64,000 nt of DNA from Caldilineaceae bacterium. Its GTDB lineage: Bacteria; Chloroflexota; Anaerolineae; Caldilineales; Caldilineaceae. The notes under the pieces are model-generated. The model was not told where the DNA came from. It worked only from the letters and a program-made list of their open reading frames with translations, and did not search any database. Both the position numbers and the translations under genes were made by a program. Of the stretch, positions 55,480 to 64,000 are shown piece after piece (position 1 is the stretch's first letter; each line of letters begins with the position of its first letter). The stretch is taken from NCBI GenBank assembly GCA_022821545.1, contig JAJEDJ010000030.1:124001-188000 (forward strand), in the 5' to 3' direction.

Positions 55480-55745
55480 GCCCGCAACCCACCCCCAAAA
55501 CCGCAAATCCACCCCAAACGCCCCCAAATCCCCCCAATTCTGCTCCCAAACCCCCCTCGCGCCCTCCATCCCCCACCCAAAACCCCCCGCCGCCCCTCCC
55601 GAACCCGCAAAAACGCCCCCATCCAGCCGCAACCCGCCCCCACCCCCCATTTTCCCCCCAAACTCTCACACTCTCTCACACAACGCCCCCAAATCGCCGC
55701 AGCACCAAAAACTGAAAACCAAAAACCAAAAACTGCCCTTCCATC
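55480..55745 (+). other. C-rich, G-poor stretch, possible Rho-loading region
   Basis: Over about 265 bases the plus strand is dominated by C and A with almost no G and many runs of four to six C. It follows the Zn-motif gene and precedes the valS promoter. A C-rich, G-poor unstructured RNA is the classic entry site for Rho. The minus strand carries many G-runs that could form G-quadruplexes. No coding frame here is believable. Confidence 0.5.
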
Positions 55746-55776
55746 CCTAAACATGAAATGCCCCCCACTCTAAAAA

Positions 55777-55805
55777 TTGACTTTTCTGCCGCCGCAACCT
55801 ATAAT
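55777..55805 (+). promoter_or_regulatory. Near-consensus promoter of valS
   Basis: TTGACT (55777-55782), a 17-base spacer, and TATAAT (55800-55805). Transcription should start near 55812, directly at the beginning of the T-box leader. Confidence 0.75.
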
Positions 55806-55811
55806 CGTCTG

Positions 55812-56119
55812 CGTAAACTGAGAACGGCAGCGCACCGGAAGAGTACCCACGCGCGCGAACGGCCAGAGAGACGCCCTCCCGGCTGAAAGGGGCGTCCGTT
55901 AACGCAGCGCATCTGACGACCAGGACACCCGCTGAAACAGGGTCCGAACCGCAGAGGGGAATGTCGCCGGGAAGGCTGGGAGAGTGAACAGGCGCAGTAC
56001 ATAGCTCTCCCCGGGTCCGCCCGTTAACGCGGAAGAGAGAGCCGGCAGAATCCTTGCCCGCTAACCAGGGTGGTACCGCGGAGTCACTTCGTCCTTTGGA
56101 TGAAGTGACTTGTTTTTTT
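55812..56119 (+). promoter_or_regulatory. T-box leader of valS
   Basis: The 15-base T-box AGGGTGGTACCGCGG is at 56067-56081. Immediately after is an intrinsic terminator: AGTCACTTC (56082-56090) pairs with GAAGTGACT (56102-56110), then TTGTTTTTTT. Uncharged tRNA-Val should bind the T-box and prevent termination. Upstream, a hairpin ACGCC/GGCGT (about 55871-55895) and a stem GCGT/ACGC fit parts of stem I. The specifier is uncertain; GTT at 55898-55900 is a candidate Val codon. The decamer CCGTTAACGC occurs twice, at 55896-55905 and 56021-56030. The transcript reaches valS after about 100 more bases. Confidence 0.85.
56082..56119 (+). terminator. Regulatory terminator of the valS T-box
   Basis: A 9-bp perfect stem with G-U extension is followed by a T tract. 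It forms the off state of the T-box leader, alternative to the antiterminator built from the T-box sequence. Confidence 0.85.
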
Positions 56120-56219
56120 CCGGCCCTCAAACCAAACTCGCGTACGCAATGACTGTACAGGTGAACCGACCGTCCAGCCGCACGCCGCCGGCCAACTACT
56201 GATGGGAGCACTGCCAACC

Positions 56220-59027
56220 ATGACAACGTCAACCCTGCCCCGAACGCGTGAAGAGATGCCCAAGGTCTACGAACCGCGGCAATGGGAAGAAAAACTCTAC
56301 GAGTGGTGGGAATCGGAGGGCTTCTTCCGTCCCGAGCAGCAGATCGAGAGCGGCCTCACCGACCCCGACGCCCCGCCATTCGTCATCTCCATGCCGCCCC
56401 CCAACGTTACCGGCGCGCTCCACCTGGGCCACGCCATCACCAGCGCCGTCGAGGACATGCTCATCCGCTACAATCGCATGCGCGGCCGCCCGACCCTCTG
56501 GGTGCCCGGCACCGATCATGCCGGCATCGCCACCCAGAACGTCGTCGAACGCAAACTCGCCGAAAGCGGCACAACGCGCCACGACCTCGGCCGCGAACGC
56601 TTTCTGCAGGAGGTTTGGGACTGGAAAGACGAATATCACGGCCACATCAGCGGGCAGCAGCGCCGCATGGGCATCTCCTGTGACTGGACCCGCGAACGCT
56701 TCACCCTGGACGACGGCCTCAGCGATGCTGTCCTCGAAGCCTTTATCCGCCTTTACCGGGACGACCTCATCTACCGCGGCAACTATCTCGTCAACTGGTG
56801 CCCCCGCTGCGAGAGCGCCATCAGCGATCTCGAAGTCGAACACGAGCCGATCGACGGCAGGCTTTACACGTTCCGCTATCCGCTGCGCGCGGCCAACGGC
56901 GCCGCCCCGACCGACCACGTCGAGGTCAGCACGACCCGGCCCGAAACGATCCTCGGCGACACCGCCGTCGCCGTCCATCCTGAGGACGAACGTTACGCCC
57001 ATCTGATCGGCAGAACTGCGCTCGTGCCCATGCTGGAGCGCGAGATCCCCGTCATCGCCGACGACCACGTCGATCCGAAGTTCGGCACAGGCGCGCTCAA
57101 AGTGACGCCGGGCCACGACCCCAACGACTACCTCATCGGCCAGCGTCACAACCTGCCCTATGCGAACATCACCAACGAGGACGGGACGCTCAACGCCGCC
57201 GCCGGCCCCTATGCCGGGCTGGACCGCTTCGAAGCCAGGGAGAAACTCTGGCAGGACATGGACGCGGCCGGTCTCGTCGTCAGAGACAAGCCGCACGTCC
57301 ACGAAGTCGGCCACTGCCAGCGCTGCCACACCATCGTCGAGCCGCTCCTCAGCACGCAGTGGTTTGTCAAAACCAAGCCCCTCGCGGAGGCCGCAGTCGC
57401 CGCCGTGAAGGACGGGCGGATCAAGATCGTGCCCGAACGTTTCGAGCGCAACTACTACCACTGGATGGAGAACATCCGCGACTGGTGTATCAGCCGCCAG
57501 CTCTGGTGGGGCCACCGCATCCCGATCTGGTACGGGCCCGACGGTCATCAGTTCGCCGCCCGCAGCGAGAGCGAGGCCCTCGAGCAGGCCATCGACTTCT
57601 ACGGCGAAACGGTCGAGCTGGAGCAGGACGAGGATGTCCTCGACACCTGGTTCAGCAGCGCTCTCTGGCCTTTCAGCACCCTCGGCTGGCCGCAACTCGA
57701 AGAAAGAGAAGATAGCAGTGGAGGCAAAGACTCTCTCTCCTCTCTCTCCTCCGACCTCGCCCGTTTCTACCCCACAACCGTGCTCGAAACCGGCTACGAC
57801 ATCCTGTTCTTCTGGGTCGCCCGCATGATAATGATGGGCCTCTACTTTACAGACAAAGTCCCCTTCCACTACGTCTACCTGCACGGGCTCGTGCGCGCCG
57901 AAGACGGCCGCAAAATGAGCAAAAGCCTCGGCAACGCTCTCGACCCGCTCGACCTGATCGGGACCTACGGCAACGACGCTCTCCGCTTCACCCTGCTCAC
58001 CGGCAGCACGCCCGGCAACGACATGAAGCTCAGCGTCACCCGCATCGAAGCCAACCGCAACTTCGCCAACAAGATCTGGAACGCCGCCCGCTTCGTGCTT
58101 ATGAACCTGGAAGCGGACGAAGTGTCCCTGGACAGCGGGGAGGACCGCCGCGGCACTGCGTACGCCTTGCCCGCCCGGGACGCGCAGACGCTCGCCGACC
58201 GCTGGATTCTCAGCCGCCTGAACGCGGTGCAGACCCACGTGACCCAGCTCATCGAGAACTGGCAGCTGGGCGAAGCCGGCCGGCAGCTCTACGAATTTCT
58301 CTGGAGCGAATACTGCGACTGGTACATCGAGGCCGCCAAACCACGCCTCTACGGCGGCGATGCTGCCGAGGCCGCCGCGACCCGCCAGGTCCTCGCCTAC
58401 ACGCTAGAGCAGTCTTTGCGCCTGCTCCATCCCTTCATGCCCTACGTCACCGAAGCGATATGGGGTCACCTGCCCGGCGTTCCCGATCAGGCCGAGTCTC
58501 TGATGACGCAACGCTGGTCCCGGCCTGCGGAGAACCGCGACGCCTCCGCCGAAGAGGACTTCGGCCGCATTCAGGAGACGGTGCGCGCCATCCGCAACGC
58601 CCGCGCCGAATATAACGTCGAGCCCGGCCGCAGGATAGCCGCCGTCTTCGCCGGCAGCGGCCACAGCCTGGCGCAGGACAACCTGGAACTGTTCACCACC
58701 CTGGCGCGCCTCGACGAGTCCCGCGTGACCGTTGAACCCAGCGCCGGCGGCGCCGATTCCGGCCCTTCCGTTCAACTCTCAGCCGGCGGCATCACCACCT
58801 ACCTGCCCCTCGCCGGCATGGTCGACCTCGAAGCCGAGCGCAAGCGCCTGCAGAAGGAGCTCGACAACGTCGACAACCAGATCAACCGCGCCGCCGGCCT
58901 GCTGAGCAACGAGAACTTCGTCGGCAAGGCCCCGGAGCAGGTCGTCCAGCGCGAACGCGACAAACTGGAAGACCTGAACGCCCAGCGAGCGCAAGTCGCC
59001 GCCAGCTTGGAGCAGGTGACGGCCTAG
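56220..59027 (+). CDS. valS: Valyl-tRNA synthetase
   Basis: The 935-residue class I synthetase has the HIGH motif as ALHLGHA (about 63-69) in PPPNVTGALHLGHA and the KMSKS loop DGRKMSKSLGN (about 561-571). An editing CP1 domain lies between, and the C-terminal coiled coil begins LEAERKRLQKELDN. It charges tRNA-Val with valine. I start at the ATG at 56220; an in-frame ATG at 56202 would add six residues and has a weaker site. A short Ser/Gly-rich insert (near 500) is unusual. Expression is controlled by the T-box leader. Confidence 0.95.
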   Translation: MTTSTLPRTREEMPKVYEPRQWEEKLYEWWESEGFFRPEQQIESGLTDPDAPPFVISMPPPNVTGALHLGHAITSAVEDMLIRYNRMRGRPTLWVPGTDHAGIATQNVVERKLAESGTTRHDLGRERFLQEVWDWKDEYHGHISGQQRRMGISCDWTRERFTLDDGLSDAVLEAFIRLYRDDLIYRGNYLVNWCPRCESAISDLEVEHEPIDGRLYTFRYPLRAANGAAPTDHVEVSTTRPETILGDTAVAVHPEDERYAHLIGRTALVPMLEREIPVIADDHVDPKFGTGALKVTPGHDPNDYLIGQRHNLPYANITNEDGTLNAAAGPYAGLDRFEAREKLWQDMDAAGLVVRDKPHVHEVGHCQRCHTIVEPLLSTQWFVKTKPLAEAAVAAVKDGRIKIVPERFERNYYHWMENIRDWCISRQLWWGHRIPIWYGPDGHQFAARSESEALEQAIDFYGETVELEQDEDVLDTWFSSALWPFSTLGWPQLEEREDSSGGKDSLSSLSSDLARFYPTTVLETGYDILFFWVARMIMMGLYFTDKVPFHYVYLHGLVRAEDGRKMSKSLGNALDPLDLIGTYGNDALRFTLLTGSTPGNDMKLSVTRIEANRNFANKIWNAARFVLMNLEADEVSLDSGEDRRGTAYALPARDAQTLADRWILSRLNAVQTHVTQLIENWQLGEAGRQLYEFLWSEYCDWYIEAAKPRLYGGDAAEAAATRQVLAYTLEQSLRLLHPFMPYVTEAIWGHLPGVPDQAESLMTQRWSRPAENRDASAEEDFGRIQETVRAIRNARAEYNVEPGRRIAAVFAGSGHSLAQDNLELFTTLARLDESRVTVEPSAGGADSGPSVQLSAGGITTYLPLAGMVDLEAERKRLQKELDNVDNQINRAAGLLSNENFVGKAPEQVVQRERDKLEDLNAQRAQVAASLEQVTA

Positions 59028-59103
59028 GCGTCCATCATGTCTTGCGAACGAAAGATAGTGGTCACTCTTCGCATTTTGTCAGCCGTAAGAATAACCGGAC
59101 CTG

Positions 59104-59112
59104 TGTTAGAAT
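59104..59112 (+). promoter_or_regulatory. Possible extended -10 before the toxin-antitoxin pair
   Basis: TGTTAGAAT has the TG extension and the hexamer TAGAAT. No -35 fits. Transcription would start about 31 bases before the antitoxin ATG. Confidence 0.3.
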
Positions 59113-59149
59113 CCGTAGAGTAGAGACGGATTTCAGGAAGGAAGGAAAA

Positions 59150-59431
59150 ATGGGTAAGGAGACTGTCACTCTCAGTCTGCCAGCTGGTTTGTACGCAAAA
59201 CTTGAGAAGTTGGCTGCTGAATCTGGTTCCACTCCAATCGACGAGATTGCAACCTTAATCGAAGACGCGAAATCCCGACGAGTATGGTTGCGCGCTCTGG
59301 ATGACTTCAGCAAAGAGATCCAAGAGGACGACAATAGGGAGAATGTGCCGGACCAGGAAGAGTTAATAGAACAACTGCGCAAGACTCGTCGCGAAATCTT
59401 CGAGGCCGAGTATGCGCATCTGTATCGATAG
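59150..59431 (+). CDS. Putative antitoxin of a VapBC-like pair
   Basis: The 93-residue protein starts MGKETVTLSLPAGLYAKLEK, a short strand followed by a helix as in ribbon-helix-helix antitoxins. The rest is charged and acidic. GGAAGGAAGG lies just before the ATG. It overlaps the next gene, a PIN-domain protein, by 20 bases in another frame, the usual antitoxin-toxin layout. Its family is not named. Confidence 0.7.
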   Translation: MGKETVTLSLPAGLYAKLEKLAAESGSTPIDEIATLIEDAKSRRVWLRALDDFSKEIQEDDNRENVPDQEELIEQLRKTRREIFEAEYAHLYR

Positions 59432-59834
59432 CAGTGTCCTGATTCCTGCGATTCGAAATTCAGATCCCAATGCCTCTCAGATTCTCAGACAACTGGGGCC
59501 CGAACTCGAACTGGTCATTCCCCGCCTGGTCGCGCAGGAAGTAAACCGCAATCTGACTGTCCCAAGGCACGTGAGACACTTCTATCGCCTGTTCTATCTC
59601 AATGCCAACTCCGTCATCATTGACGAACCTGTTCCGCGTGACCTGGTCGTGAAATACGTTGAGCTGGGTCTACCCGGAAAGGCCGATGCATTTATCGGTG
59701 CATTTGTAGACTGGTTGAAGATTCCCTACCTGATCTCCGCGAACAGACATTTCTTACGCAATTTGCAAATAGACGCATTCCGTGTCGTGAACGCAACTGA
59801 ATTCTTAGCTATGCCACGGAACGGCCCCACTTAG
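59412..59834 (+). CDS. PIN-domain ribonuclease, putative VapC-like toxin
   Basis: The 140-residue protein begins MRICIDSSVLIPAI with the first metal Asp (Asp6). A conserved Glu lies in RLVAQEVNRNL, an acidic residue in KADAFIGAFVDW, and the ISANRHFLR segment is typical of the PIN C terminus. PIN toxins cleave tRNA or rRNA. It is encoded overlapping the upstream antitoxin gene. Confidence 0.8.
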   Translation: MRICIDSSVLIPAIRNSDPNASQILRQLGPELELVIPRLVAQEVNRNLTVPRHVRHFYRLFYLNANSVIIDEPVPRDLVVKYVELGLPGKADAFIGAFVDWLKIPYLISANRHFLRNLQIDAFRVVNATEFLAMPRNGPT

Positions 59835-59938
59835 ACCACTGTCAGTACATTATTGAATTCTGTCTCGCCGCCGAGTTTATCGTCTTGAAACCAGTTAAAT
59901 CCGCAAGAAATCCAGTCATCTGATCGTTTGTGATAATT

Positions 59939-59967
59939 TTGACAATGTATCGCCAGCCTGCTATACT
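59939..59967 (+). promoter_or_regulatory. Near-consensus promoter of the Rieske/cytochrome b operon
   Basis: TTGACA (59939-59944), a 17-base spacer, and TATACT (59962-59967). Transcription should start near 59974, about 127 bases before the Rieske ATG. Confidence 0.75.
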
Positions 59968-60100
59968 CTGAACGACTCTATCGAACAATGCATTGCAGTC
60001 CTGCCGGGCTTGATTTTCTTATGGTCGAGCCGACAGGCGGGATGAGGAAGCGGCGAGATGTGGGAGACGGAGTCCCGCATTTCCAAGGAGACCAGACATT

Positions 60101-61069
60101 ATGGCCGAACGGAGTCAGGCATGGCTCGACAGAGTTGAACGCGCCCGTCAGTCGGCCGCCGAAAGGCTCGGCATCGATGTAGGCGACTTTGCGCCGCCGC
60201 GCGACGGAAGCACGGGCGAAACCGCGGAGGCAGCGCCGCCGACCGAAGCGGCCGCTCCACAACCGGAGCCTGCCGTCCCAGCAGTCGAAGCAGCGCCTGA
60301 GCCAGCCCCACAACCGGCAGCCGTCGCCGAAGCGGCGCCGGTCGCCGCCGCAGAAGTTGCGCCCGCGGAAGTGGCGCCGGCGGAAGAGGCTGCGGCTACA
60401 GTTGAGGCGCAGACGCCCACAACCGTTCAAAGCAATGGCAGCGCCGCCGCTGCGGCCGCAGAGAGGGTAGCCCCGGTCGGCCGCGCCGCCGTGCTTGAAG
60501 GATTCGAAACAGGTCAGGAAGGCATAAACCGCCGCGAATTTCTTTCCTACGCCTGGGGTGGCGCCCTGACCCTTCTGACACTTGAAAGCGGCCTCGCAAC
60601 CTACCAATTCATGTACCCGCGCTTCCGCGAAGGTGAGTTCGGCGGCAAGTTCATTCTCGGCGCCGCAACCGCATTGCCGCAGATAGGGATCGACCCGGAA
60701 GGCAACTCGACCGGCAAGTTCTGGCTCATCAATACCGACGAGGGGCCGCGCGCACTCTACATGGTCTGCACACACCTCGGCTGTCTGTACAAGTGGGAGC
60801 CTTCCAACAACCGCTTTGAGTGCCCCTGCCACGGTTCCAAGTTCGACCGCGAGGGACACTACATCGAAGGCCCGGCGCCCCGCTCTCTGGACCAGTTTCT
60901 GGTAGAAATTGTCGAGGGCGGTTCAATCGTTGCGACGACCGAAGACTCCGGCGATTTCATTTCGGCTCCAACCCTGCCTTCGCCTGACGCTGAAATTGTC
61001 GTGGACACAGGCAAACGCTTGCAAGGAAAGCCCAAAGCGCTGTCACCGTCGAAGGCGGTGCCTTCCTAG
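60101..61069 (+). CDS. Rieske iron-sulfur protein with long Ala/Pro/Glu-rich N terminus
   Basis: The 322-residue protein has both Rieske boxes: CTHLGC (Cys223, His225, Cys228) and CPCHGS (Cys241, Cys243, His244). Cys223/Cys241 and His225/His244 ligate the 2Fe-2S cluster, and Cys228/Cys243 form the disulfide. A twin-Arg-like anchor, [12 protein letters not shown], precedes one membrane helix. The first 140 residues are cytosolic, low in complexity, with repeats of A-A-E-V-A-P type. It passes electrons from quinol through cytochrome b to cytochrome c. It is the first gene of the operon; AAGGAG lies 10 bases before the ATG. Confidence 0.92.
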   Translation: MAERSQAWLDRVERARQSAAERLGIDVGDFAPPRDGSTGETAEAAPPTEAAAPQPEPAVPAVEAAPEPAPQPAAVAEAAPVAAAEVAPAEVAPAEEAAATVEAQTPTTVQSNGSAAAAAAERVAPVGRAAVLEGFETGQEGINRREFLSYAWGGALTLLTLESGLATYQFMYPRFREGEFGGKFILGAATALPQIGIDPEGNSTGKFWLINTDEGPRALYMVCTHLGCLYKWEPSNNRFECPCHGSKFDREGHYIEGPAPRSLDQFLVEIVEGGSIVATTEDSGDFISAPTLPSPDAEIVVDTGKRLQGKPKALSPSKAVPS

Positions 61070-61153
61070 TCCTGATCCTGCACGTGGGGCGCTGACGCCT
61101 TATAGGGAAACGCTAACTTATCGCGTGCTTCCTGACAGGAGAATTCGGACAAA

Positions 61154-61846
61154 GTGACAGTTCGGCAATTGCAGAGGAAACAAGAGACCTGGGGCAAAGA
61201 AAGAGGATCGGTCGACGCAGAGCAGCTTACGCCGCTTCGTCGCGCCCCGTCTCCCGGCGCTCACTCAGCAGGCAACCATGCTGGAAACGAGGGCAGGAAT
61301 CGAAGGGAGTTCTTGACTTACGTCTGGGCCGGCACGCTGGCGGCGATGACCGCAGGAACCGGACTGGCTGCCTACCAGTTCCTTTACCCCCGCCGCCCTG
61401 CAAACATATTCGGAGGCAGGTTTTATCTTGGGGCCGCTTCCAACCTGCCGCCGGCCGGCAGTGAACCGCAAGAAAACATCGATGGCAGGTTCTGGCTGGT
61501 CAATGTCGAGGATGGACCGCGCGCCTTCTACAACCTGTGTACCCACAAATGGGGCAGCAGATGGATAGAGTACAGATGGGATCATGACAGGGACCGCTTT
61601 GAGTGCCCCGCCTGCGGGTCAAGGTTCAGCCTGGAAGGGCATTACATCGAAGGCCCTGCCCCTCGCTCACTGGATCAGTTTGTGATCGAGGTTGTCAAAG
61701 GCCGCAGAACTGTCGCTGAGACTATGTACGCAGAAGGCGCAATTGTGTCACCCGGCATACCTTTTCCCGAAGCTGAGATAGTGGTCGACACGGGTACGAC
61801 CATTGAAGGTTTGCCGCGCATGGCCAGTCCTTTGAAGAAATACTGA
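61154..61846 (+). CDS. Variant Rieske-like protein with altered cluster ligands
   Basis: The 230-residue paralogue of the preceding protein has the same anchor (NRREFLTYVWAG) and identical [16 protein letters not shown]. Box I reads CTHKWGS: Cys129 and His131 remain but the disulfide Cys is gone. Box II reads CPACGS: Cys151 remains, the disulfide Cys is Ala153, and the ligand His is Cys154. The remaining set Cys129, His131, Cys151, Cys154 predicts a 3Cys-1His cluster with a different potential. The start is GTG at 61154 with AGGAGA about 11 bases upstream. It lies between the Rieske and cytochrome b genes. Confidence 0.85.
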   Translation: MTVRQLQRKQETWGKERGSVDAEQLTPLRRAPSPGAHSAGNHAGNEGRNRREFLTYVWAGTLAAMTAGTGLAAYQFLYPRRPANIFGGRFYLGAASNLPPAGSEPQENIDGRFWLVNVEDGPRAFYNLCTHKWGSRWIEYRWDHDRDRFECPACGSRFSLEGHYIEGPAPRSLDQFVIEVVKGRRTVAETMYAEGAIVSPGIPFPEAEIVVDTGTTIEGLPRMASPLKKY

Positions 61847-61904
61847 GGCTGGAAGCAGAGCGTCCTCAACCTGAGTTCATCTTACCGGGAGACGATAGAT
61901 CCAG

Positions 61905-63548
61905 ATGGGACTCCAAGAAAATATCCGCGAAAAAGGAGTTCTCGGCGCGGTCGCTGCCCAGGCGGACGACGTATTCACCCGCCTCACCGCCGGCATCGAT
62001 GCCGGCGAGTTTCGCCGCATGCTCCAGGGCGAAGCCCCCGGCCGCCCCAACCCGCGCCTCAAGCCCCACAGCGAAGGCTTCCTGCTCCACATAAAACCCA
62101 CCTACTATCACGAGAGCGTGACCCGCTTCACCCATACCTACCGGCTGGGTCTGCTCTCGACCTACCTCTTCATCGTCGAAACGATCACCGGCATTCTGCT
62201 GATGATCTGGTACGCGCCCTCGCCGGAACGCGCCTACACCGACATGATCCTGCTCCTGACCAATATCCCCTTCGGCCAGTTCCTGCGCGACATGCACCGC
62301 CTCGGCGCCGAAGCCATGGTGGCAATCGTCACGCTGCACATGGTCCGCTGTTATCTAACCGGCAGCTACAAACCGCCGCGCCAGTTTACCTGGTTCACCG
62401 GCGTGCTGCTGCTCGTAATGACCCTGTTCCTCAGCTTTTCCGGCTATCTGCTACCCTGGGACCAGCTGGCCTTCTGGGCTGTCACCATCGGCACCTCCAT
62501 GGCCGAGGCAGTACCCCCCGCCGTCGTCGGCGAAACCGTCAACCTGCTCGCCCGCGGCGCGCCCGACATCGGCGCCAACGGTCTCCTGCGCTTCTATCTG
62601 CTGCACGTGCTCTTCCTGCCGCTGCTGCTGATCCTCTTCTTCTTCGTCCACTACTATAAGGTCGTCCACTTCGGCATCAGCCTGCCCGCAGACGAAGAGG
62701 AAGTAGGCGAGGACACCGCCAACCGCGTCCCCGCCGACAAACGCGTCTACTATCTGCCCGACGTCCTGGTCGACGAGACCAGCTTCTTGACCGTCATGAC
62801 CGCCCTCCTCATCGTCCTGACCGTCTTCTTCTTCCAGGCCCCGCTGGAACATATCGCCAACCCGCAGTCAACGCCCCTCCACACGGTCGCGCCCTGGTAC
62901 TTCTACTGGCTGCAGGGGCTGCTCAAGATCGCAGACAAGTTCATCGCCGGCGTTCTGCTGCCCGGCGTGCTCCTCGTCCTGCTGATGGCCATTCCGTATC
63001 TTGACTACAACCCCAGCCGCCGCGGCAAAGACCGCAAGGTCGCCATTGTCGCCGGCATCGTCGCCGGCGTGGTCATGATCATCTGGAGCTGGATGGGCAC
63101 GCCCGAATACGCCGTCGAGGGTGCCCCATCGGTCGAAATCGTGCAGGACGTGATGCCCGAGGAAGGCTCCGGCCCCTCCCGTGAAATAGGCTACAAACAT
63201 CTCCCGCTGGGTGTCTGGCGCACTGACGAAGAATACGACGTGCATGACCACGAATTCATGGAACTGCTGCACGAATTCAATAACGCCGTCGACTACTACC
63301 GCCGGGCGGATCCCGACTTCAACGCGCCCGTCGGCATCCTGACGATATCCCAGGCGCAACCCGGGCTGAAGAAGCTGTTCTGGAAGATCACCTGGTTCGA
63401 CGCCGCGGGCGAGCCCGGCAAATATGAAAAGAGCTTCTGGCTGCACGAAGACTCCCTCTACTGGGAGCAGTACGGCTGGAAGCATCTGTTCATGGGTTAC
63501 GTTGCCGACGGGTGGAAGAGTCTGTCCGGCGCTCTTGCAGGAGAGTAA
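61905..63548 (+). CDS. Cytochrome b (b6 and subunit IV fused) with soluble C-terminal extension
   Basis: The 547-residue protein joins a b6-like part and a subunit-IV-like part. Heme ligands are His131 and His145 in the first helix pair, and His234 and His249 in the fourth helix. The 14- and 15-residue spacing is the b6 pattern. The quinol-site motif reads [10 protein letters not shown] in place of PEWY, so the usual Glu is Pro/Ala. A last helix ends near 400. The following 145 residues are polar and aromatic, not part of known cytochrome b proteins. Role: quinol oxidation in the membrane. Confidence 0.9.
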   Translation: MGLQENIREKGVLGAVAAQADDVFTRLTAGIDAGEFRRMLQGEAPGRPNPRLKPHSEGFLLHIKPTYYHESVTRFTHTYRLGLLSTYLFIVETITGILLMIWYAPSPERAYTDMILLLTNIPFGQFLRDMHRLGAEAMVAIVTLHMVRCYLTGSYKPPRQFTWFTGVLLLVMTLFLSFSGYLLPWDQLAFWAVTIGTSMAEAVPPAVVGETVNLLARGAPDIGANGLLRFYLLHVLFLPLLLILFFFVHYYKVVHFGISLPADEEEVGEDTANRVPADKRVYYLPDVLVDETSFLTVMTALLIVLTVFFFQAPLEHIANPQSTPLHTVAPWYFYWLQGLLKIADKFIAGVLLPGVLLVLLMAIPYLDYNPSRRGKDRKVAIVAGIVAGVVMIIWSWMGTPEYAVEGAPSVEIVQDVMPEEGSGPSREIGYKHLPLGVWRTDEEYDVHDHEFMELLHEFNNAVDYYRRADPDFNAPVGILTISQAQPGLKKLFWKITWFDAAGEPGKYEKSFWLHEDSLYWEQYGWKHLFMGYVADGWKSLSGALAGE

Positions 63549-63559
63549 TACAAGCGACT

Positions 63560-64000
63560 ATGCACCGTCTCTACACAAGGTCACCCATCGCCAAGATAAT
63601 GTGGGGCATCCTGTCCTCACTGGTCGGCATCATCGTGCTGCTGATGGTCTTGGTAAGCGAAAATCCCCGCATGGAAGCGCAGACCATAAACTGGGAAGGC
63701 CGCTCTATCGAGAACGGCGCCAAGCTGTTCTCCGACAACTGCGTAATCTGCCACGGTCCGGATGGTCAGGGAATACTGGGCAGAGGGCCGGGACTGAACA
63801 GCTACTACTTTTTCACCGACACCGGACGCCTCAAAGACGTTGGCTGGGTCGGCTCGCTCGAAGACTACGTGAAACTGACAATCGCCGCCGGACGCCCCAG
63901 CAAGACCGACAGCCAGTGGCCGGAGGTCATGCCCACTTGGGGCGGGCAATTCGGCGGGCCGCTGCGCGGCGACCAGGTTGTGGATCTGACCAAATATGTA
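63560..64000 (+). CDS. Membrane-anchored monoheme cytochrome c, cut by the window edge
   Basis: The frame opens with ATG at 63560 (MHRLYTRSPIAKIMWG), 11 bases after cytochrome b, and runs to the end, 147 residues so far. Residues about 15-33 form an uncleaved membrane anchor. The heme site CVICHGPDGQG (CxxCH) follows at about residue 61. A segment with VMPTWGGQFGGPL near the end includes a Met that may be the sixth ligand. It should accept electrons from the Rieske proteins. The rest is outside the window. Confidence 0.85.
   Translation, partial: MHRLYTRSPIAKIMWGILSSLVGIIVLLMVLVSENPRMEAQTINWEGRSIENGAKLFSDNCVICHGPDGQGILGRGPGLNSYYFFTDTGRLKDVGWVGSLEDYVKLTIAAGRPSKTDSQWPEVMPTWGGQFGGPLRGDQVVDLTKYV

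Noticed and set aside
55112..55754. Gly/Trp-rich minus-strand frames in the C-rich stretch
   Set aside because: They only reflect the C-run composition. The sequence is low complexity and has no starts with ribosome sites.
56229..58238. A 669-residue minus-strand frame inside valS
   Set aside because: Antisense shadow of an unmistakable synthetase gene, with no ribosome site or conserved motif.
1..64000. CRISPR array, insertion sequence or integrase
   Set aside because: No regularly spaced repeats, transposase or recombinase motifs and no terminal inverted repeats were found.

Overview
This is a GC-rich, gene-dense bacterial window that looks like a member of the Chloroflexota, probably near the Caldilineales or an uncultured marine or host-associated relative. 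That placement is an inference from gene content: twin CUT1 sugar-binding lipoproteins with a twin-arginine signal, a CarD-type regulator, a fused PyrF-PyrE protein, a double-domain phosphofructokinase and a fused cytochrome b with two Rieske-type proteins. No rRNA, transposase, integrase or CRISPR array was seen. There is one tRNA, tRNA-Arg(TCT).

Layout. From 1 to 10 kb: the tail of a cut gene, a quinone oxidoreductase, a phosphatase/methyltransferase pair, a eukaryote-like tandem PFK, a degenerate metallo-beta-lactamase-fold protein followed by a TPR membrane protein, the tRNA, and a ThuA/Gfo-Idh sugar pair. From 10 to 21 kb: Maf, RsgA, a PcrA/UvrD helicase, an unusual AI-2E-transporter/phosphomannose-isomerase fusion, a nitroreductase, an AlkA-type glycosylase, CarD, a DppA-type peptidase and an RmlD-like reductase. 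From 21 to 30 kb: a catabolic and import locus with a PhyH dioxygenase, a sulfatase, two tandem solute-binding lipoproteins, two permeases without an ATPase, and a DHDPS/NanA-family lyase. Hairpins lie between its genes. From 30 to 37.5 kb: pyrimidine synthesis (PyrF-PyrE fusion and PyrD), QueA, a membrane-anchored penicillin-acylase-type hydrolase and RarD.

From 37.5 to 53.8 kb lies a clear defence island. It holds a HigBA pair whose toxin appears to be leaderless, a type IIG restriction-modification enzyme, and a lower-GC pair made of a HEPN (LA2681-like) protein and a 1178-residue protein of unknown family. It also holds an ATPase/nuclease-like pair and a three-gene operon coupled by ATGA overlaps: ParB-like, PD-(D/E)XK-like and an SPPY methyltransferase. 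A short relic of the tail of a second type IIG gene sits between the last two modules. The HEPN/giant pair and the ParB triad are the best candidates for undescribed systems.

From 54 to 64 kb: a Zn-motif protein of unknown function, a C-rich G-poor stretch that looks like a Rho loading region, a T-box leader with valS, a VapBC-like pair, and an electron-transfer operon (Rieske, variant Rieske, cytochrome b, cytochrome c) behind a near-consensus promoter. The second Rieske protein has replaced one ligand His by Cys and lost both disulfide cysteines, which predicts a 3Cys-1His cluster. The window ends inside the cytochrome c gene.
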